Positions 9,916 through 20,494 are shown, counted from the stretch's first letter. The stretch is DNA of 64,000 nucleotides from Ichthyophis bannanicus (GCA_033557465.1 CM066033.1:705903637-705967636), one strand, 5' to 3'. Numbers and translations: made by a program. Notes: generated by a model from the sequence alone, not told the origin.

Positions 9916-10662
9916 GTGCAGTTAGCTTCCCAAGCAGTGCTAAAAACTCATCTCACTGCTCGGGAAATGTTACAGTTGCTAGGCCACATGGCATCTACCA
10001 TGCATGTGGTTCCCTATGCTCGCCTCCATATGAGAGCAGCCCAATGGACTCTATCCATTCAGTGGACTCAAGCATCAGGCTGCCTATCAGACAAAATAGC
10101 AAACTCAAGACGCCTTATTTTGTCCCTACAATGGTGGCAATCAACCCAAAACCTGTTGGTGGGGTCCCCTTTCCAGCAGCCCCCACCCCAGGTCACTCTA
10201 ACAACAGATGACTCACAGGTGGGTTGGGGAGCTCACCTGCAAGCTCTCTCTACCCAAGGCACCTGGACTCCACAGGAGACCCATCTACACATCAATCTTT
10301 TGGAACTCAGAGCAATCTTCCTTGCTCTTCGAGTGTTCCACACCCAGCTGAGCTACAAGACAGTCCTAATTCAGACGGACAATCAAGTAGCTATGTTCTA
10401 TCTGAACAAGCAGGGAGGAACAGGCTCTCTGTCATTTTGCAACGAAGCTTTGCGACTATGGGCCCTCGCCAGAGAGCATCAGATTCATCTCCTTGCGGTG
10501 TATCTGCCAGGCATTCAGAACTCCTGGGCAGACAGACTCAGTCGAGTTCTACTTCCACACAAGTGGTCTCTTCGTGCGGACCAGGTAGCAAAAATGTTTC
10601 AAATTTGGGGAACTCCGGACATAGACCTCTTTGCAAGTCCGTTGAATGCCAAACTTCCCTGA
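9916..10662 (+). CDS. DIRS C RNase H region
   Basis: A 248-codon open frame. It starts with the RT thumb/connection region (LTAREMLQLLGHMASTMHVV, a DIRS hallmark), then RNase H: VTLTTDDSQVGWGAH (first Asp), INLLELRAI (Glu), LIQTDNQVAMFYLNKQGG (second Asp) and SWADRLSR (last Asp). It ends with WGTPDIDLFASPLNAKLP, and a stop just after separates it from the recombinase frame. All four RNase H acidic residues appear present. The start Met is simply the first in the frame after the RT shifts; natively this is the C-terminal half of a polyprotein. Confidence 0.75.
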   Translation: MQLASQAVLKTHLTAREMLQLLGHMASTMHVVPYARLHMRAAQWTLSIQWTQASGCLSDKIANSRRLILSLQWWQSTQNLLVGSPFQQPPPQVTLTTDDSQVGWGAHLQALSTQGTWTPQETHLHINLLELRAIFLALRVFHTQLSYKTVLIQTDNQVAMFYLNKQGGTGSLSFCNEALRLWALAREHQIHLLAVYLPGIQNSWADRLSRVLLPHKWSLRADQVAKMFQIWGTPDIDLFASPLNAKLP

Positions 10663-12058
10663 TTCTGTTCCAGAATTCCGGCTCAGGGTTCTCAGGCCAG
10701 GGATGCTTTCCTCCTCCATTGGGAGCAGGACTTCCTATATGCCTTTCCACCCATTCCTCTAATTCCCAAAACCCTATTCAAGCTCCAGAGAGACAGAGGC
10801 CATATGATTCTCATAGCTTCACATTGGCCACAGCAGGTGTGGTACCCTCTGCTCCTACATCTCTCTCAAGCTCCATCTGTGGAGTTAGGATCTGCTCCAA
10901 ATCTCCTGTCTCAGGAGGACGGGATGTTGTGGCATCCCGATCCCCACTCTCTGCATCTCAGGGCCTGGTTGCTGAGAGCCTAGACCTTCATGTTCTTAAC
11001 TTGTCTCAACAAGTGAAGGATATCCTTTATGCTTCTAGGAAGCCTTCCACAAGACGCTCTGATGCTTTCAAGTGGAAGAGGTTTTCCATATGGTGTTCGC
11101 AGAAGGGTCTTGACCCCCTGGCGATACCTCTGGAATCATTATTAGAGTATCTCCTTCATTTATCTAATGCAGGGCTTAAGACTAACTCAGTAAGAGTCCA
11201 TTTAAGTGTTATTTCAGCTTCTTTCAAGCCTTTAAATGGTCAACCTATTTCCTCTCATCCTCTCATAGTGAGATTTATGAGGGGCCTTCTTCTAACTAAT
11301 CCTCCCATTAGGCCACCACCGGTGGCATGGGACCTAAATCTGGTTCTTGGACAGCTCATGAAGCCGCCTTTTGAACCTCTAGCTACTACCTCCTTGAAAC
11401 TCCTTTCCTGGAAGGTTGTCTTTCTCATTGCAATCACATCAGCACGTCGCATTAGTGACTTGCAAGCATTAGTGGCTGATCCTCCTTATACGAGGTTCCA
11501 TCATGATAAGGTAGTCCTTAGGACTCATCCACACTTTATGCCAAAGGTGGTCTCACCTTTTCATTTAAACCAAGCAGTTTACCTGCCTGTATTTTTTCCA
11601 AGGCCTCATGCTTCAAATGCAGAAAGGAATCTTCATACTTTGGACTGTAAAAGAGCACTTGCTTTTTACTTACAAAGGACACAGCAACATAGAAAGTCCT
11701 CTCAACTCTTTGTTGCTTTTGATCCTTCTCATTTGGGACTTCCAGTCTCCAAGAGAACATTGTCCAATTGGTTTGCACAGTGTATTTCTTTTACCTATCA
11801 GAGTAAGAATCTTTCTCTGGAAGGCCATGTCACAGCTCACAATGTGAGAGCCATGGCAGCCTCAATGGCTCATTTACACTCTGTGTCTATCATAAGAACA
11901 TAAGATATGCCATACCGGGTCAGACCAAGGTCCATCAAGCCCAGTATTCTGTTTCCAACAGTGGCCAATCTAGGTCATATGTACCTAGCAGTTTCCCCAA
12001 GGGACACAGGTTCCACAATGCTTGTATTGGTTCAAGCATTGATATCCTGGGTCTCTTC

Positions 12059-13252
12059 TTAATAATGGTTTATGGGCCTTTCCTCCAGGAACTTGTCCAA
12101 ACCTTTTTTAAACCCAGCTACACTAACAGCCTTTACTACATCCTCCGGTAACAAATTCCAGAGTTTGATTACACGTTGAGTGAAAAAATATTTTCTTTTA
12201 TTAGTCTTAAATAGTTTACCCTGTAGCTTTATTGTATGTCCCCTAGTCTTTCTATATTCTGATAAGGTAAACAATCGATCTACGTTTACCCGTTCCACTC
12301 CTTTCATTAATTTATAGACTTTTATCATATCTCCCCTCAGCCGTCTCTTTTCCAGGTTAAAGAGCCCTAACCTTTTTAGCCTTTCTTCATAGGAGTATCC
12401 TTCCATCCCCTTTACCATTTTGGTGGCTCTTCTCTGAACCTTTTCTAAAATCGCTATATCCTTTTTAAGATACGGCGACCAGAATTGCACACAATATTCA
12501 AGGTGCGGTCTCACCATGGAATGATACAGAGGCATTATAATATCTTTTGTTTTATTTTCCATTCCTTTCCTTATCATACCTAGCATTCTATTTGCTCTCT
12601 TGGCCGCCGCTGCACACTGGGCCAAGGGTTTTAACATGGTATCCACAATGACGCCTAAATCTTTTTCCTGGGTGGTGGTTCCTAATGTGGAACCTTGCAT
12701 CGTGTAACCATAGTTTGGGTTGTTCTTCCCTAGGTGCATAACCTTGCACTTGTCCACATTAAATTTCATCTGCCATTTTGATGCCCAGTCTTCCAATTTA
12801 TCAAGATCCTCTTGCAATTTTCCACAATCCTCTTGGGTTTTAACAACTTTAAATAGTTTTGTGTCATTTGCAAATCTGATAACCTCACTCGTTATTCCAC
12901 TTTCCAGGTCATTTATGAATATGTCAAAAAGCAGCGGACCCAGCACAGATCCCTGGGGTACACCACTATTCACCTTTCTCCATTGGGAAAATTGGCCATT
13001 TAGCCCTACCCTCTGCTTTCTATCTTTTAACCAGTTCCTGATGCACAATAGTACACTGCCTCCTATCCCATGACTCTTTAGTTTTGCCAAAAGTCTCTCA
13101 TGAGGGACCTTGTCAAAGGCTTTCTGAAAGTCCAGATACACAATATCAACCGACTCACCTTTGTCCACCTGATTATTCACTCCTTCAAAAAAACATAACA
13201 GATTAGTAAGACAAGATCTTCCTTGTCTAAAGCCATGTTGGCTCTCTCCCAT
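12059..13252 (-). pseudogene. CR1-like reverse transcriptase, C-terminal 397 residues
   Basis: The minus-strand frame begins within the RT fingers: HGFRQGRSCLTNLL, VYLDFQKAFDKVPH (catalytic Asp), GVPQGSVLGPLLF, then IRFANDTKLFKV where the paralogue has FADDTKLF. The catalytic Asp pair is therefore Asn-Asp here and the enzyme should be dead. The C-terminus is ordinary CR1 (HSMVRPHLEYCVQFWSP, QRRATKMVKGM, IKLWNLLPEDVVKAV). The N-terminal RT residues (LLDKLKSSKSPGPDGIHP, VTPIFKKGSR, SLTSVPGKMVE) are at 14475-14860, beyond LTR-like unit 4. Confidence 0.85.
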
Positions 13253-13266
13253 TAGGTCATGACTAT

Positions 13267-14471
13267 TGTGATGCAGTGGAACCTATGGAGGTTAGTGCGA
13301 GGGAAGAGCTTACCTCAAACTTGGCTGGACAGGAAGACTCAGCGTGTGTGAAAACAGCTGAGCAGCCAGTGCCGTCAGCACAAGTAAAACAGGAAGGGTT
13401 TAAAATGAAGTTTCCCTTCTCTAGTAGTGACGCAGGTAGAATTAGAGAAACTCATCAGGATCACCTGTCCTCAGAATCTGACGTAACGTGCAGAGAGAGG
13501 AGGTATATAAGTTCCTGGTCAGAACCAGGAAGTGGTCAGAGCAGCAAGAGCAAGTAGTACGAGAGAAAGACTTGGAGAAGAGCTGAGAGTCCCAGAGGAA
13601 GTTCCAGTTCCAGGGGAGGTCTGGGAGGACCCAAAGCTCTCAGAGGAAGTTCCAGGAGAGACCAAGGGAGCAGTAGAGCAGCTGGTCTCTGGAACGACAG
13701 TCCTAGGGAGGATTCCCACACGAGCAGGAAGTGGGGCAGTGTCTCTGAGGGATTGCATGAGCCACGGAGGAACCTAGCTCAAGCTGGAGGAACTGTGCCA
13801 GGGGAAAGAAAGCCCCAGGTTGACTTCAAAGCCTGCAGTAAGGTAACAAGCTTGAAGCCTTATTTTTATAGAGGAGAGGCTGGAAGTTTTAATGGGCACA
13901 GTCCTGAGCAGGGTTTTAACTCAGGAAGATACTCAGACTTCCTACTAAGGGAGCCAGGAGAGGCAAACCAGAAAGAGACATTATCTGTACCAGGTTTCTA
14001 TAACCCTGACTTGATAAATACCTTGGAAGAAAAGGGGTTTATCAGCCACAAGAGAATAAGCCAGGCTCCAGCACATGTAAGGAATGTGATACGGAGAATA
14101 TTGGGAGTGGTCCAGGCTTAATGCAGTGGGAGAGTGTTAACAGTTGTACAGACCCTGAGCCAATGGACTGCACGATTTATCTATCAGATGACATAACCTC
14201 TTTGAGCTAACTTCAGCCAATGTGACCTTGTGACGTGAACAAGGAAAGAAGAAGAGATGTTCTAGCTGTTTTCGTTCAGTTGCTGTTTTTGTTCTGTGTG
14301 CTTTTGCAAAGAATGTTTTCTGTCCGGGAAAGGGAATAAAACCCTAATTTTTGCTTTAATCACTTGACTGACTGGCTCTGTTTAAAGGAGAGAAGCAGTT
14401 TATTAAAACCACAATACCCTAGGCATTGGCCTATTGGGTCCACAGAGGCTCTACCCAGGGTCTCCGTGAAA
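13267..14471 (+). mobile_element. LTR-like unit 4 (starts TGT, TSD CTAT) inside CR1
   Basis: Starts TGTGATGCAGTGG and ends TCTCCGTGAAA, where the other units end ACA. CTAT flanks it at 13263-13266 and 14472-14475; an A before CTAT on both sides allows 5 bp. The intact CR1 copy at 20895-20915 gives the empty site. TATATAA lies at 13504-13510, a splice-donor-like AAG|GTAAC near 13840-13847, and AATAAA at 14335-14340, 131 bp before the end. Length is 1205 bp, the shortest of the five. Confidence 0.8.
13276..14210 (+). pseudogene. Arg/Glu-rich ORF of LTR-like unit 4, frameshifted
   Basis: Three overlapping open pieces (13276-13557, 13532-13777, 13753-14121) follow one another, so the ancestral frame has about two shifts. 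The last piece reads CSKVTSLKPYFYRGEAGSF across the splice-donor-like site, matching the place of KVRMF in unit 2. Past 14121 another frame gives DPEPMDCTIYLSDD before a stop near 14208. This is the acidic M-Asp-Cys C-terminus of the family and resembles CEPMKVEY plus MDVNYCLSE in unit 5. The promoter-like TATATAA lies inside the coding stretch. Function unknown. Confidence 0.45.
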
Positions 14472-15111
14472 CTATCTACATGCTGAGTAATTTTATTCTT
14501 TATGATGGTTTCTACCATTTTTCCCGGTACTGATGTCAGGCTCACCAGTCTGTAGTTTCCCAGATCAACCCTGGAACCCTTTTTAAAAATTGGTGTTACA
14601 TTGGCGATCCTCCAATCTTCAGGTATTAGAGATGATTTTATTGATAGTTCACAGATTACTAATAGCAGGTCTGCAATCTCATATTTCAGTTCTTTCAACA
14701 CCCTTGGATGTATACCATCCGGCCCAGGTGATTTGCTACTCTTCAGTTTATCTAATAGTTGTAATACATCTTCCCTATGTATCGATATTTCCTTCAATTC
14801 TTCCGCACCTTTAAATACCACTTCAGTCATGGGTAACATCCCTACATCTTCCTCAGTAAAGACTGAAGCAAAGATGGCATCTGTCGAGCTGCTACTTGGG
14901 CCTCGGTTCATACCTTCACAGCCCATTAGACAAGGACTCCCGCCGGGGTGCCTTGTTTGGTCAGGCTGTTCTACAACACCTGTTCCATACTTAATCAATT
15001 CCTACCCACCATTCCCGGTAGGATGCCAGAGATCCATGGGGGGAAGTGGAGCCCTTTCACAGGGACACACGACTTCTGGGGTCTCTCCCTGGCATCTGTA
15101 GCTAGGGAGTC

Positions 15112-15211
15112 CCCATATGTGAAAACTACATTCCTGCTTCTTCCTGGAGATAGCATAGTTGCTCACCTGTAACAGGTGATCTCCGGGAACAGCAGGAATT
15201 TAGTCTTCACA
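15112..15211. repeat. DIRS C internal complementary region
   Basis: Two abutting blocks. 15112-15155 is the reverse complement of the outer end of the left terminal repeat (about 5452-5492). 15163-15211 is a near-exact reverse complement of the outer end of the right terminal repeat (15414-15462). In DIRS-1 the internal complementary region joins complements of both element ends and is believed to template completion of the circular DNA. The arrangement matches that model. The right block also holds the short palindrome CACCTGTAACAGGTG. Confidence 0.8.
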
Positions 15212-15289
15212 ACCCACTCACCTCCCCTAGGAGTTGTATTTCTCTTTTCTTTTCTTTCCCTCTCTCTCTCTTTGTCTCAGCTTTAAAAC

Positions 15290-15466
15290 TCAACTGGAGA
15301 GAGGCAGTTGGGGAAGGCAGCATGTAGGCGCTGTGGGATGCTCCCAGAAGCTTTCTAATTGGACACTGGGGAGCGTTCCCGCGCAGGCTCCATCGGTACC
15401 GACGATACCCATATGTGAAGACTAAATTCCTGCTGTTCCCGGAGATCACCTGTTACAGGTGAATAA
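15290..15466 (-). repeat. right inverted terminal repeat of DIRS C
   Basis: Reverse complement of 5452-5625: GGACACTGGGGAGCG, then GGCTCCATCGGTACCGACG and CATATGTGAAGACTAAATTC, ending near CACCTGTTACAGGTG. The right end extends beyond the left one by the TGTTACAGGTGA segment. DIRS A coding (FLQRES) resumes at about 15471. Confidence 0.82.
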
Positions 15467-15470
15467 CTAT

Positions 15471-17610
15471 GCTTTCCCGCTGCAGGAAGACCTGATGCAT
15501 GGGGAGTCGAGGAGGCTCCACCAGGGAGAAGAGAGGGGGAAGTCTGTCCAATCAGAGGTGATAGCTGTCTCGGATTACCCGGAGGACCCAGGTGTCCGAG
15601 GTGATGGAAGCCCACTGAAGGGCAAAGGAGTACAGGCGTTCCCCCACCGGCTGCTTTGTTGCCAGGAGGTGAAAGGCTATGCAGGTGCCATCAAAACCCC
15701 TGTGAGGGTTGAGGCAGTGCCAGGATTGGGCCCTTTCGGCTTGCGATGACCCTGGGGCCCGGGCTTCCCTTGTGCTGCAGTTGTTGGTTTGGGGGTGGGT
15801 GGGTACAGTGGGTAGCCCCGGTAGGGCAGGCCCTTCCTTGGAAAGAAAGGCTTTTTAGTTTGCTGTTTCTTTCGAAGGAGGGTGGAGGTCTTGCGTGAGA
15901 GACAGGTTTGGGTGACGAACTCCGTCTCTATCTCAGCGGCTTTGTCCTCCATCAGTTTGCCAAAGAGCTTCTCACTGAGGCAGGGTACGTCCAGGAGCTT
16001 CTCCTGTACCCACTGCTCCAAATCCGAAGATTGGAGCAATGCCTGGCGACAGATCCCGATGCCAGTGGCTGCCACTTGAGCTGAGGACTCTGCCATTGTA
16101 GGCAGCACGGGAGATGTACTTTGAGCACTCTGTGACAAACTTTAACAGGGTCTGGAACCTATTGAGGGGTTCGCCCTCGAGGCCTGGGGAGAAACCCCCG
16201 AATTCCTTGGCCAGGACATGCAAGAACATGCCCGTATATTGCTGGTATGACTGAATATGGCAGGAGAGATGGACCCCTGCTAGGCTTTGCGGCCTAGGGC
16301 ATCAAGGACTCTCGACTCCCTGCCCGGAGGAACTGAAGAATGTGACTTCGGGCTCTTTTGTTTCCTCATGGCTGATTCCACCACCATGGATGTGTGAGAA
16401 AGCTGGGTTTTTCTAAACCCGGGGCTGTGCTGGACCTTATACATGGTGTCGAGGCACTTCTCCCGATGGGAACTGAGGTAGGTGCCTCCCACATGCGGAG
16501 TAGCAGCTTGGACAGGATGGGAGGAACCGGGACAGTAAGAGATTCCCGAGGTGGGGACTCATACTGAAGAATGTCGAGCTCTTCAGCTCAAGGGTCCTCC
16601 TCAGCCTGGGTGGCCAGGTTGAGAGCTCGTGCCATATCCCGGACAAACACCAGGAAGGAGGTGACCTCGGGTGGTGAGCACCGCTGAAATGCGGGTGGGG
16701 AGGGATCCGACGGAAAGTCCTGATGGGCACGGGTTTCCAGAGAGGTATCCCAATTGGACTCCCAGTCCGAGAAGTCGGATGAGGAATCCGATCCCGGCTT
16801 GTCGTCTCATCCTGCAGCCGAGGCCCACTTGGAGCTGGAGGCCCTGGAGGATCTCGCCCCCGAGGAACAGGAAGGCGAGCAAGACCTGCGCTGAGGACCC
16901 TCATGAGGCCCATGGCTCTCGGGGGTTTCCTTGGCGGACTTCGGTGTTCCACGCGAGGGAACCTTGGTCTTTAGGCGCGGGCCAGCAAAGCTGGCTGTGA
17001 GCGCCTGCTGGGAAGCAATGAACACAGAAACGCTGCTTTCTAGCGCCAGCATGCGGGACTCCCACACGGGTGTGGGGCCCCGTAACGCTGATACTGGGGT
17101 CACCACGTCGGGTGTCAAGGAGGAGTGGGGGTCCTTGCTGGGACATCCCTCAGGAGACCGGGCACCATCACCGGAAGCCTCCGTATCTGTACAAGGTACC
17201 TTGCGGGGCCAGTCCTTATCTGACTCTCGGGAATGCCGATGGGGGCTAAGCGACCAAGCACAAGAGTGCTTGCACTTGTTGGGGACCCCCGACAGCGACT
17301 TCGAGGCCTTCTTCTTTTTATGCCGCTCCACTTCAGGGGACCCCTGATCGGAGTGCCGCCTTGAGCGCGGGGCCAAGGTGGGGGATCCCACCGGAGGAGA
17401 GACGACCGAGGGCGCCACCAGGGATTCCAAAGTGGTCTTCCTGAAAATGTCTTCAGACTGCTTACAACTGAGCAGGGCTTTGGAGGACATTTTCTTACAA
17501 AGCGAGCAGAGCACCGCAGGCAGCAGTCATGGGTGTCCATAAGCGACATGTTCTTGGAGCATCTATCGCATTTAATGAATCCAGTGGCAATAGGCAAATA
17601 TGGCTCCTGT
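15471..17610 (-). pseudogene. DIRS A gag and gag-RT linker
   Basis: The minus-strand gag starts near 17590 with GFIKCDRCSKNMSLMDTHD and CCLRC, a zinc-binding pattern close to DIRS D (GFKRCGRCDRNMSLTDTHD). A Ser/Pro/Arg-rich middle follows, then the LAP2-alpha-like C-terminal part in several frames: LDTMYKVQHSPGFRKTQLS, HTSMVVESAMRK, GRESRVLDALGRKA, QSSDLEQWVQEKLLDVPC and LSRKTSTLLRKKQQTKKPF. At 15690-15471 the frame TSDTWVLRVIRDSYHL leads toward RT, which continues at 5452. At least six frameshifts are needed, so it is a pseudogene. Confidence 0.78.
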
Positions 17611-17767
17611 GAAGTCAAATACCCACGTGGCCAGCGGTTGTGAGAAAAAATGTCGCAAAGCCCGTTAAAGCAAAAAAATGCTAAAAGGGAGACTGAGCAA
17701 GATGGCACCTTTGGGCGGGAAGAGGACCACACATGTGTGGCAGCAGTCCCAAAGGCTTTCTTTGAAA

Positions 17768-17863
17768 GCTGGGAATTGCTCCGCGTGGGCTCTGTCAGTG
17801 CCAACGTCACCCATAAGTGAGGACTGACATCCTGCTTGTTCCTGGAGAAGTTACTAACCCTCC
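17768..17863 (-). repeat. 5' terminal repeat of DIRS A
   Basis: On the minus strand this reads CTCCAGGAACAAGCAGGATG, CAGTCCTCACTTATGGGTG and so on to CAGCTTTCAAAGAAAGCC. It matches the DIRS D start (60775-60880) closely. A and D therefore belong to one subfamily and C to another. Beyond it, Tx1/L1 ORF1 sequence begins, so DIRS A landed in an older L1 fragment. Confidence 0.8.
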
Positions 17864-18715
17864 GGTGAGCATTGAAAGAGCACACAGAGGATTAGGCACA
17901 TCTCGGGACATCCGGCCTAGGAATATAGTCATTTGCCTTAGCTCCTCTTATTTATTTATTTATTTATTTAATTCTCTTATATACCGCGCTATTCTGCATC
18001 AGTGCGGTTTACATTGAACAAACTGAAATTACATTGAACAGGGCATTATAACTTGGAGATAACTATTTTACAGGGAACATGGGCTATGGAGGGTTAAGTG
18101 GCTTGCCCAAGACCACAAGGAGCACCTGTGGGACTAGAAACCCCAGTCCTTCCGGTCAATGATTTGACCCCCGACCTTCTGGCCTGAAGTACCTTGCCCC
18201 AACCACTTGGCCACTCCTCCACTCCTTTCCCCTTAAGGAGAGACTGCTGGACATTGCAAGGAAATTTGGGCAGGTTGCTTGGAAAAATTGTGAAGTCAAA
18301 CTATTTAATGATCTGTCCTAAGAGACCTTGCTGTAACGCTGAGCGATGAGGGGAGTAATGACATATTTGAGGACAACGGGCATCAAGTATAGGTCGATGC
18401 ATCCCTTTGGCATTCTCTTCACAATTAACGGGGTATCCAGAAAGGTGAAAGAGGTGGAGGAGGCCTGGCAGGCATTGAGAGAACTGGGATGTGAGTGGCT
18501 ACCCCAAACGGGAACCAAGCAGCTGGGAACACCGAAGGAGATCATAGCCAACAGGATAGTGCTGAAGTAGCACCAAGTGGCAGCGAAGGCAAGCGCATCA
18601 ACAGAATGTCTAAAGGGCAACAACCGAACAAGGAACCAGAAGGGACTGGACTTTGAAAGTGTAAAGAGGCCATTGGGGTCGCAAATATGCTGATCCTCTA
18701 TGAGCAAGGACACTG
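17864..18715 (+). pseudogene. Tx1/L1-like ORF1 fragment
   Basis: Reads IERAHRGLGTSRDIRPRNIV at 17868-17930, like the ORF1 of the L1 at 32295 (IERAHRGLGPIRDNRPRDIV). It then continues after a SINE (17945-18233) with RLLDIARKFGQV, MTYLRTTGIKYRSMHPFGIL and KVKEVEEAWQALRELG at 18250-18500. The second half is the ORF1 C-terminal nucleic-acid-binding domain. The SINE and a few shifts break the frame. The upstream ORF1 part would lie beyond DIRS A, outside the window. Confidence 0.7.
17945..18233 (-). mobile_element. tRNA-derived SINE with L2-type LINE tail
   Basis: On the minus strand the head reads GGAGTGGCCAAGTGGTTGG, an A-box-like start of tRNA-Ser/Leu type. A B-box-like GGGGTCAAATCATTGACC follows. 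The tail is AACCGCACTGATGCAG, GCGCGGTATATAAGAG and then (AAATA)n. The same tail ends the LINE fragment at 23060-23935. A SINE sharing its 3' end with a LINE is the usual sign that the LINE machinery copies it. Confidence 0.7.
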
Positions 18716-20279
18716 GACTGATAGGGCTTCAGTCAACCCTCTGTAGAAAGGGGGTGGGTAGGGGCGGATCAAGGCAATCTGCTGCCTGAGACAAGGGATG
18801 AGATGACACCCCACCCCCCTGGGGGGGGTTCTCCCAAAACTCCAGTCAGGGACTGAACCAAACCAAAAAAGCCGATTAGATAATGTGGAGGAAATGCAAG
18901 ATGTTTGCACACTAAGGAACTAAAAGAGAGAGTGAGAACTACAGCACAGTTTATAACACCAAATTATAACTCATTTTTATTTTATTGTTATAAACATTAT
19001 TGTTCTTGCTTTTTTTTACATATATTTTAGATTCACAGAACCTCCTCCCTCAACAATGGGAGCAGAACAGAACTAGGACATTCACCCACAGAATGCAATA
19101 TCTTAAAAAAAAATTCTGATCATCTCACTAACAATAACAAACATTCTCCAGTACCAGACATAAAGTCACTGAGGATCTGTAGAGCAAATCTACCATAGCA
19201 TACCAGCACCAACTTCTAAAACTCACATAAGGAGTCTACTAAAAAAAGCAGCACTGTAAATACTGCAGCGGGCCCTGGAACATCCAAAAACCTATTTGAA
19301 AAGCTGAATAATTCATATTACTGTAGTACAGATCCGTGCGTACAAACTCCATGTTAACAGAACACCTGGCCTTGGCCACAGACTCACCAAGTACAGAATA
19401 AGTGACCATAACCTAAAAAAAAAAAATGTAGATAAAAATTAAACTGCAACCCCAAGAATTCAGATTCTGCATACAGTACAACACCAGAGAAATAGAAAGG
19501 CATGCATTTCCCTGTACTTTATAAAATATAAAGATAGTAGCACCAGGTCCGATCATTAAAATGAAAATACAATTTTCTTCTACCTTTGTTGTCTGACCAT
19601 TTTATTCTCTGATCATGCTGGTCCCAATCTGAGGTTTCTGCTTTCCTCCACCTCCCAGTACCCTCCCCCCCCCATCTGATTCCCCCCAGGGGTGGCATGA
19701 GGGTGATATAGAGCCATGTGTGGAGATTCATTGTGGTTTAAATTTAGTATACTTTATTTTAAAATGTATATGCCACCCATCTAAAATCCTAGGTGGCTTC
19801 CAAACATACACATGCAATTTAGTAAAACAGATGTTAAAATAAAACATAATAATAAGCATTACATTTGATTAATGAAAACTTATTTACACAGCCCCCCCCC
19901 AATCAAACCATTATAAGTATCTTTACATCAAATTTATTTTGCTATGACCAGATTTTCACAGTTCTACAAATTTTCAAAAATTGTTTGCTTCAGAAATTAA
20001 ATGTGCTATTTCTTAATGAATTTGATACGCTGAATTCAAATATAATAGTGAAATTGGTCAATTAGCTCCTGTTTCTATATGTTGAAGAATTTACATTTTA
20101 CCACTATGCATGGTGAAAATCTAGCCTAAATCCTTAAATGTAAATCAAAATCTTATTACAGATGAAACTTTGCACAATAACAAGCATGTTTTTATAAAAT
20201 AAAGTTCATAAATGTACTTAGAAGAAACTGCAATTTAACTTTCATTAAGAATATTTGTAAGTACATTCTAGCAAGTTTT
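18716..20279. other. non-coding repeat mosaic
   Basis: No convincing gene. 18752-18800 (GGGGCGGATCAAGGC) and 19680-19735 (CAGGGGTGGCATGAGG) resemble hAT-type ends but no duplication pair was found. 19300-19650 is a diverged copy of 27720-28070: both contain ATTAAACTG/AAACCCCAAGAA and then TTGTCTGACCATTTTATTCT and ATCATGCTGGTCCCAATCTG. The rest is AT-rich without recognised content. Confidence 0.5.
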
Positions 20280-20494
20280 GTTCTCATTCAGTGGCTTCAC
20301 AACTCTTCCTGATCTGTTTCTTCTACTGAAGCAATGGAATATCCCTTGTCACTGTTCAGCAGTAGTCTGCAAAGCATTGATGGACTCCATTTACCCTGAT
20401 ATCTCTTTTCCATGGCTGCAATGTCTTGGTGAAATCGTTCTCCATGTTCATCACTCACTGCTCCACAATTTTGTGGGAAAAAATCTAGATGAGA

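Larger units (their letters stand above)
11892..14878 (-). mobile_element. CR1-like LINE copy 1, 5'-truncated, split by LTR-like unit 4
   Basis: Minus-strand non-LTR element of the CR1/Jockey type. Its 3' end (11892-12060) carries ATAAGAACATAAG and a GGTCAGACCAAGGTCC tail, also found at the 3' end of the 20.5-22.3 kb copy. It lies between two copies of ATC in the DIRS C recombinase (11889-11891, 14879-14881). The 5' end starts within the region before RT, so the endonuclease is missing. It is interrupted at 13263-13475 equivalents by unit 4 with CTAT on both sides. The uninterrupted paralogue at 20887-20910 shows the pre-insertion sequence. Confidence 0.88.
10950..14930 (+). pseudogene. DIRS C tyrosine recombinase, split by CR1
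   Basis: Recombinase that integrates the circular DNA form. Open frame up to 11891: N-terminal core-binding part (LSQQVKDILYASRKPSTRR, FKWKRFSIWCSQKG, SNAGLKTNSVRVHLSV), the catalytic-Arg box SARRISDLQAL, and the HxxR box as HNVRAMAAS. The codon ATC at 11889-11891 is followed by the CR1 insert. The frame resumes at 14882 after a repeated ATC: CRAATWASVHTFTAH. The codon expected to carry the nucleophile Tyr after that His reads TAG, perhaps from a 1-nt loss, so the catalytic Tyr is absent here. The 559-codon open frame containing this runs upstream to 10224, but only the part from about 10950 looks like recombinase. Confidence 0.8.
5452..15466 (+). mobile_element. DIRS C: DIRS-1-like element with ITRs and internal complementary region
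   Basis: A plus-strand DIRS-1-like element inserted in DIRS A. It has a left inverted terminal repeat (5452-5625), gag, RT, RNase H, tyrosine recombinase, an internal complementary region (15112-15211) and a right inverted terminal repeat (about 15290-15466). The terminal-repeat subfamily (core GGTATCGTCGGTACCGATGG) differs from that of DIRS A and D. Foreign inserts are an LTR-like unit in gag (5835-7243) and a CR1-like LINE in the recombinase (11892-14878), which holds another LTR-like unit. Without them the element would be about 5.6 kb, a normal DIRS size. RT frameshifts make it inactive. Confidence 0.88.
320..17863 (-). mobile_element. DIRS A: DIRS-1-like tyrosine-recombinase retrotransposon, nested-in
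   Basis: The pieces read in order on the minus strand: 5' terminal repeat (17768-17863), gag (about 17600-15700), the segment leading into RT (15690-15471), RT (5452-4408), RNase H (4407-4404 and 2933-2290) and tyrosine recombinase (2290-2182, then 631-320). The gaps are filled exactly by other elements: DIRS C (5452-15466) and LTR-like units at 2934-4403 and 636-2181. Reading frame similarity resumes across each junction. The element carries many frameshifts and a YLDD to YLGD change in RT, so it is dead. Its left (3') end lies beyond or under the element at 1-319. DIRS elements integrate through a recombinase and normally leave no target duplication. Confidence 0.85.

Noticed and set aside
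10224..10950. Open frame upstream of the DIRS C recombinase as a separate gene
   Set aside because: It overlaps RNase H in another frame and is Ser/Pro-rich without motif; only the part after about 10950 matches a recombinase.
17941..17970. TTTA run considered as a simple microsatellite
   Set aside because: It is the poly(AAATA)-type tail of the minus-strand SINE and is explained by it.
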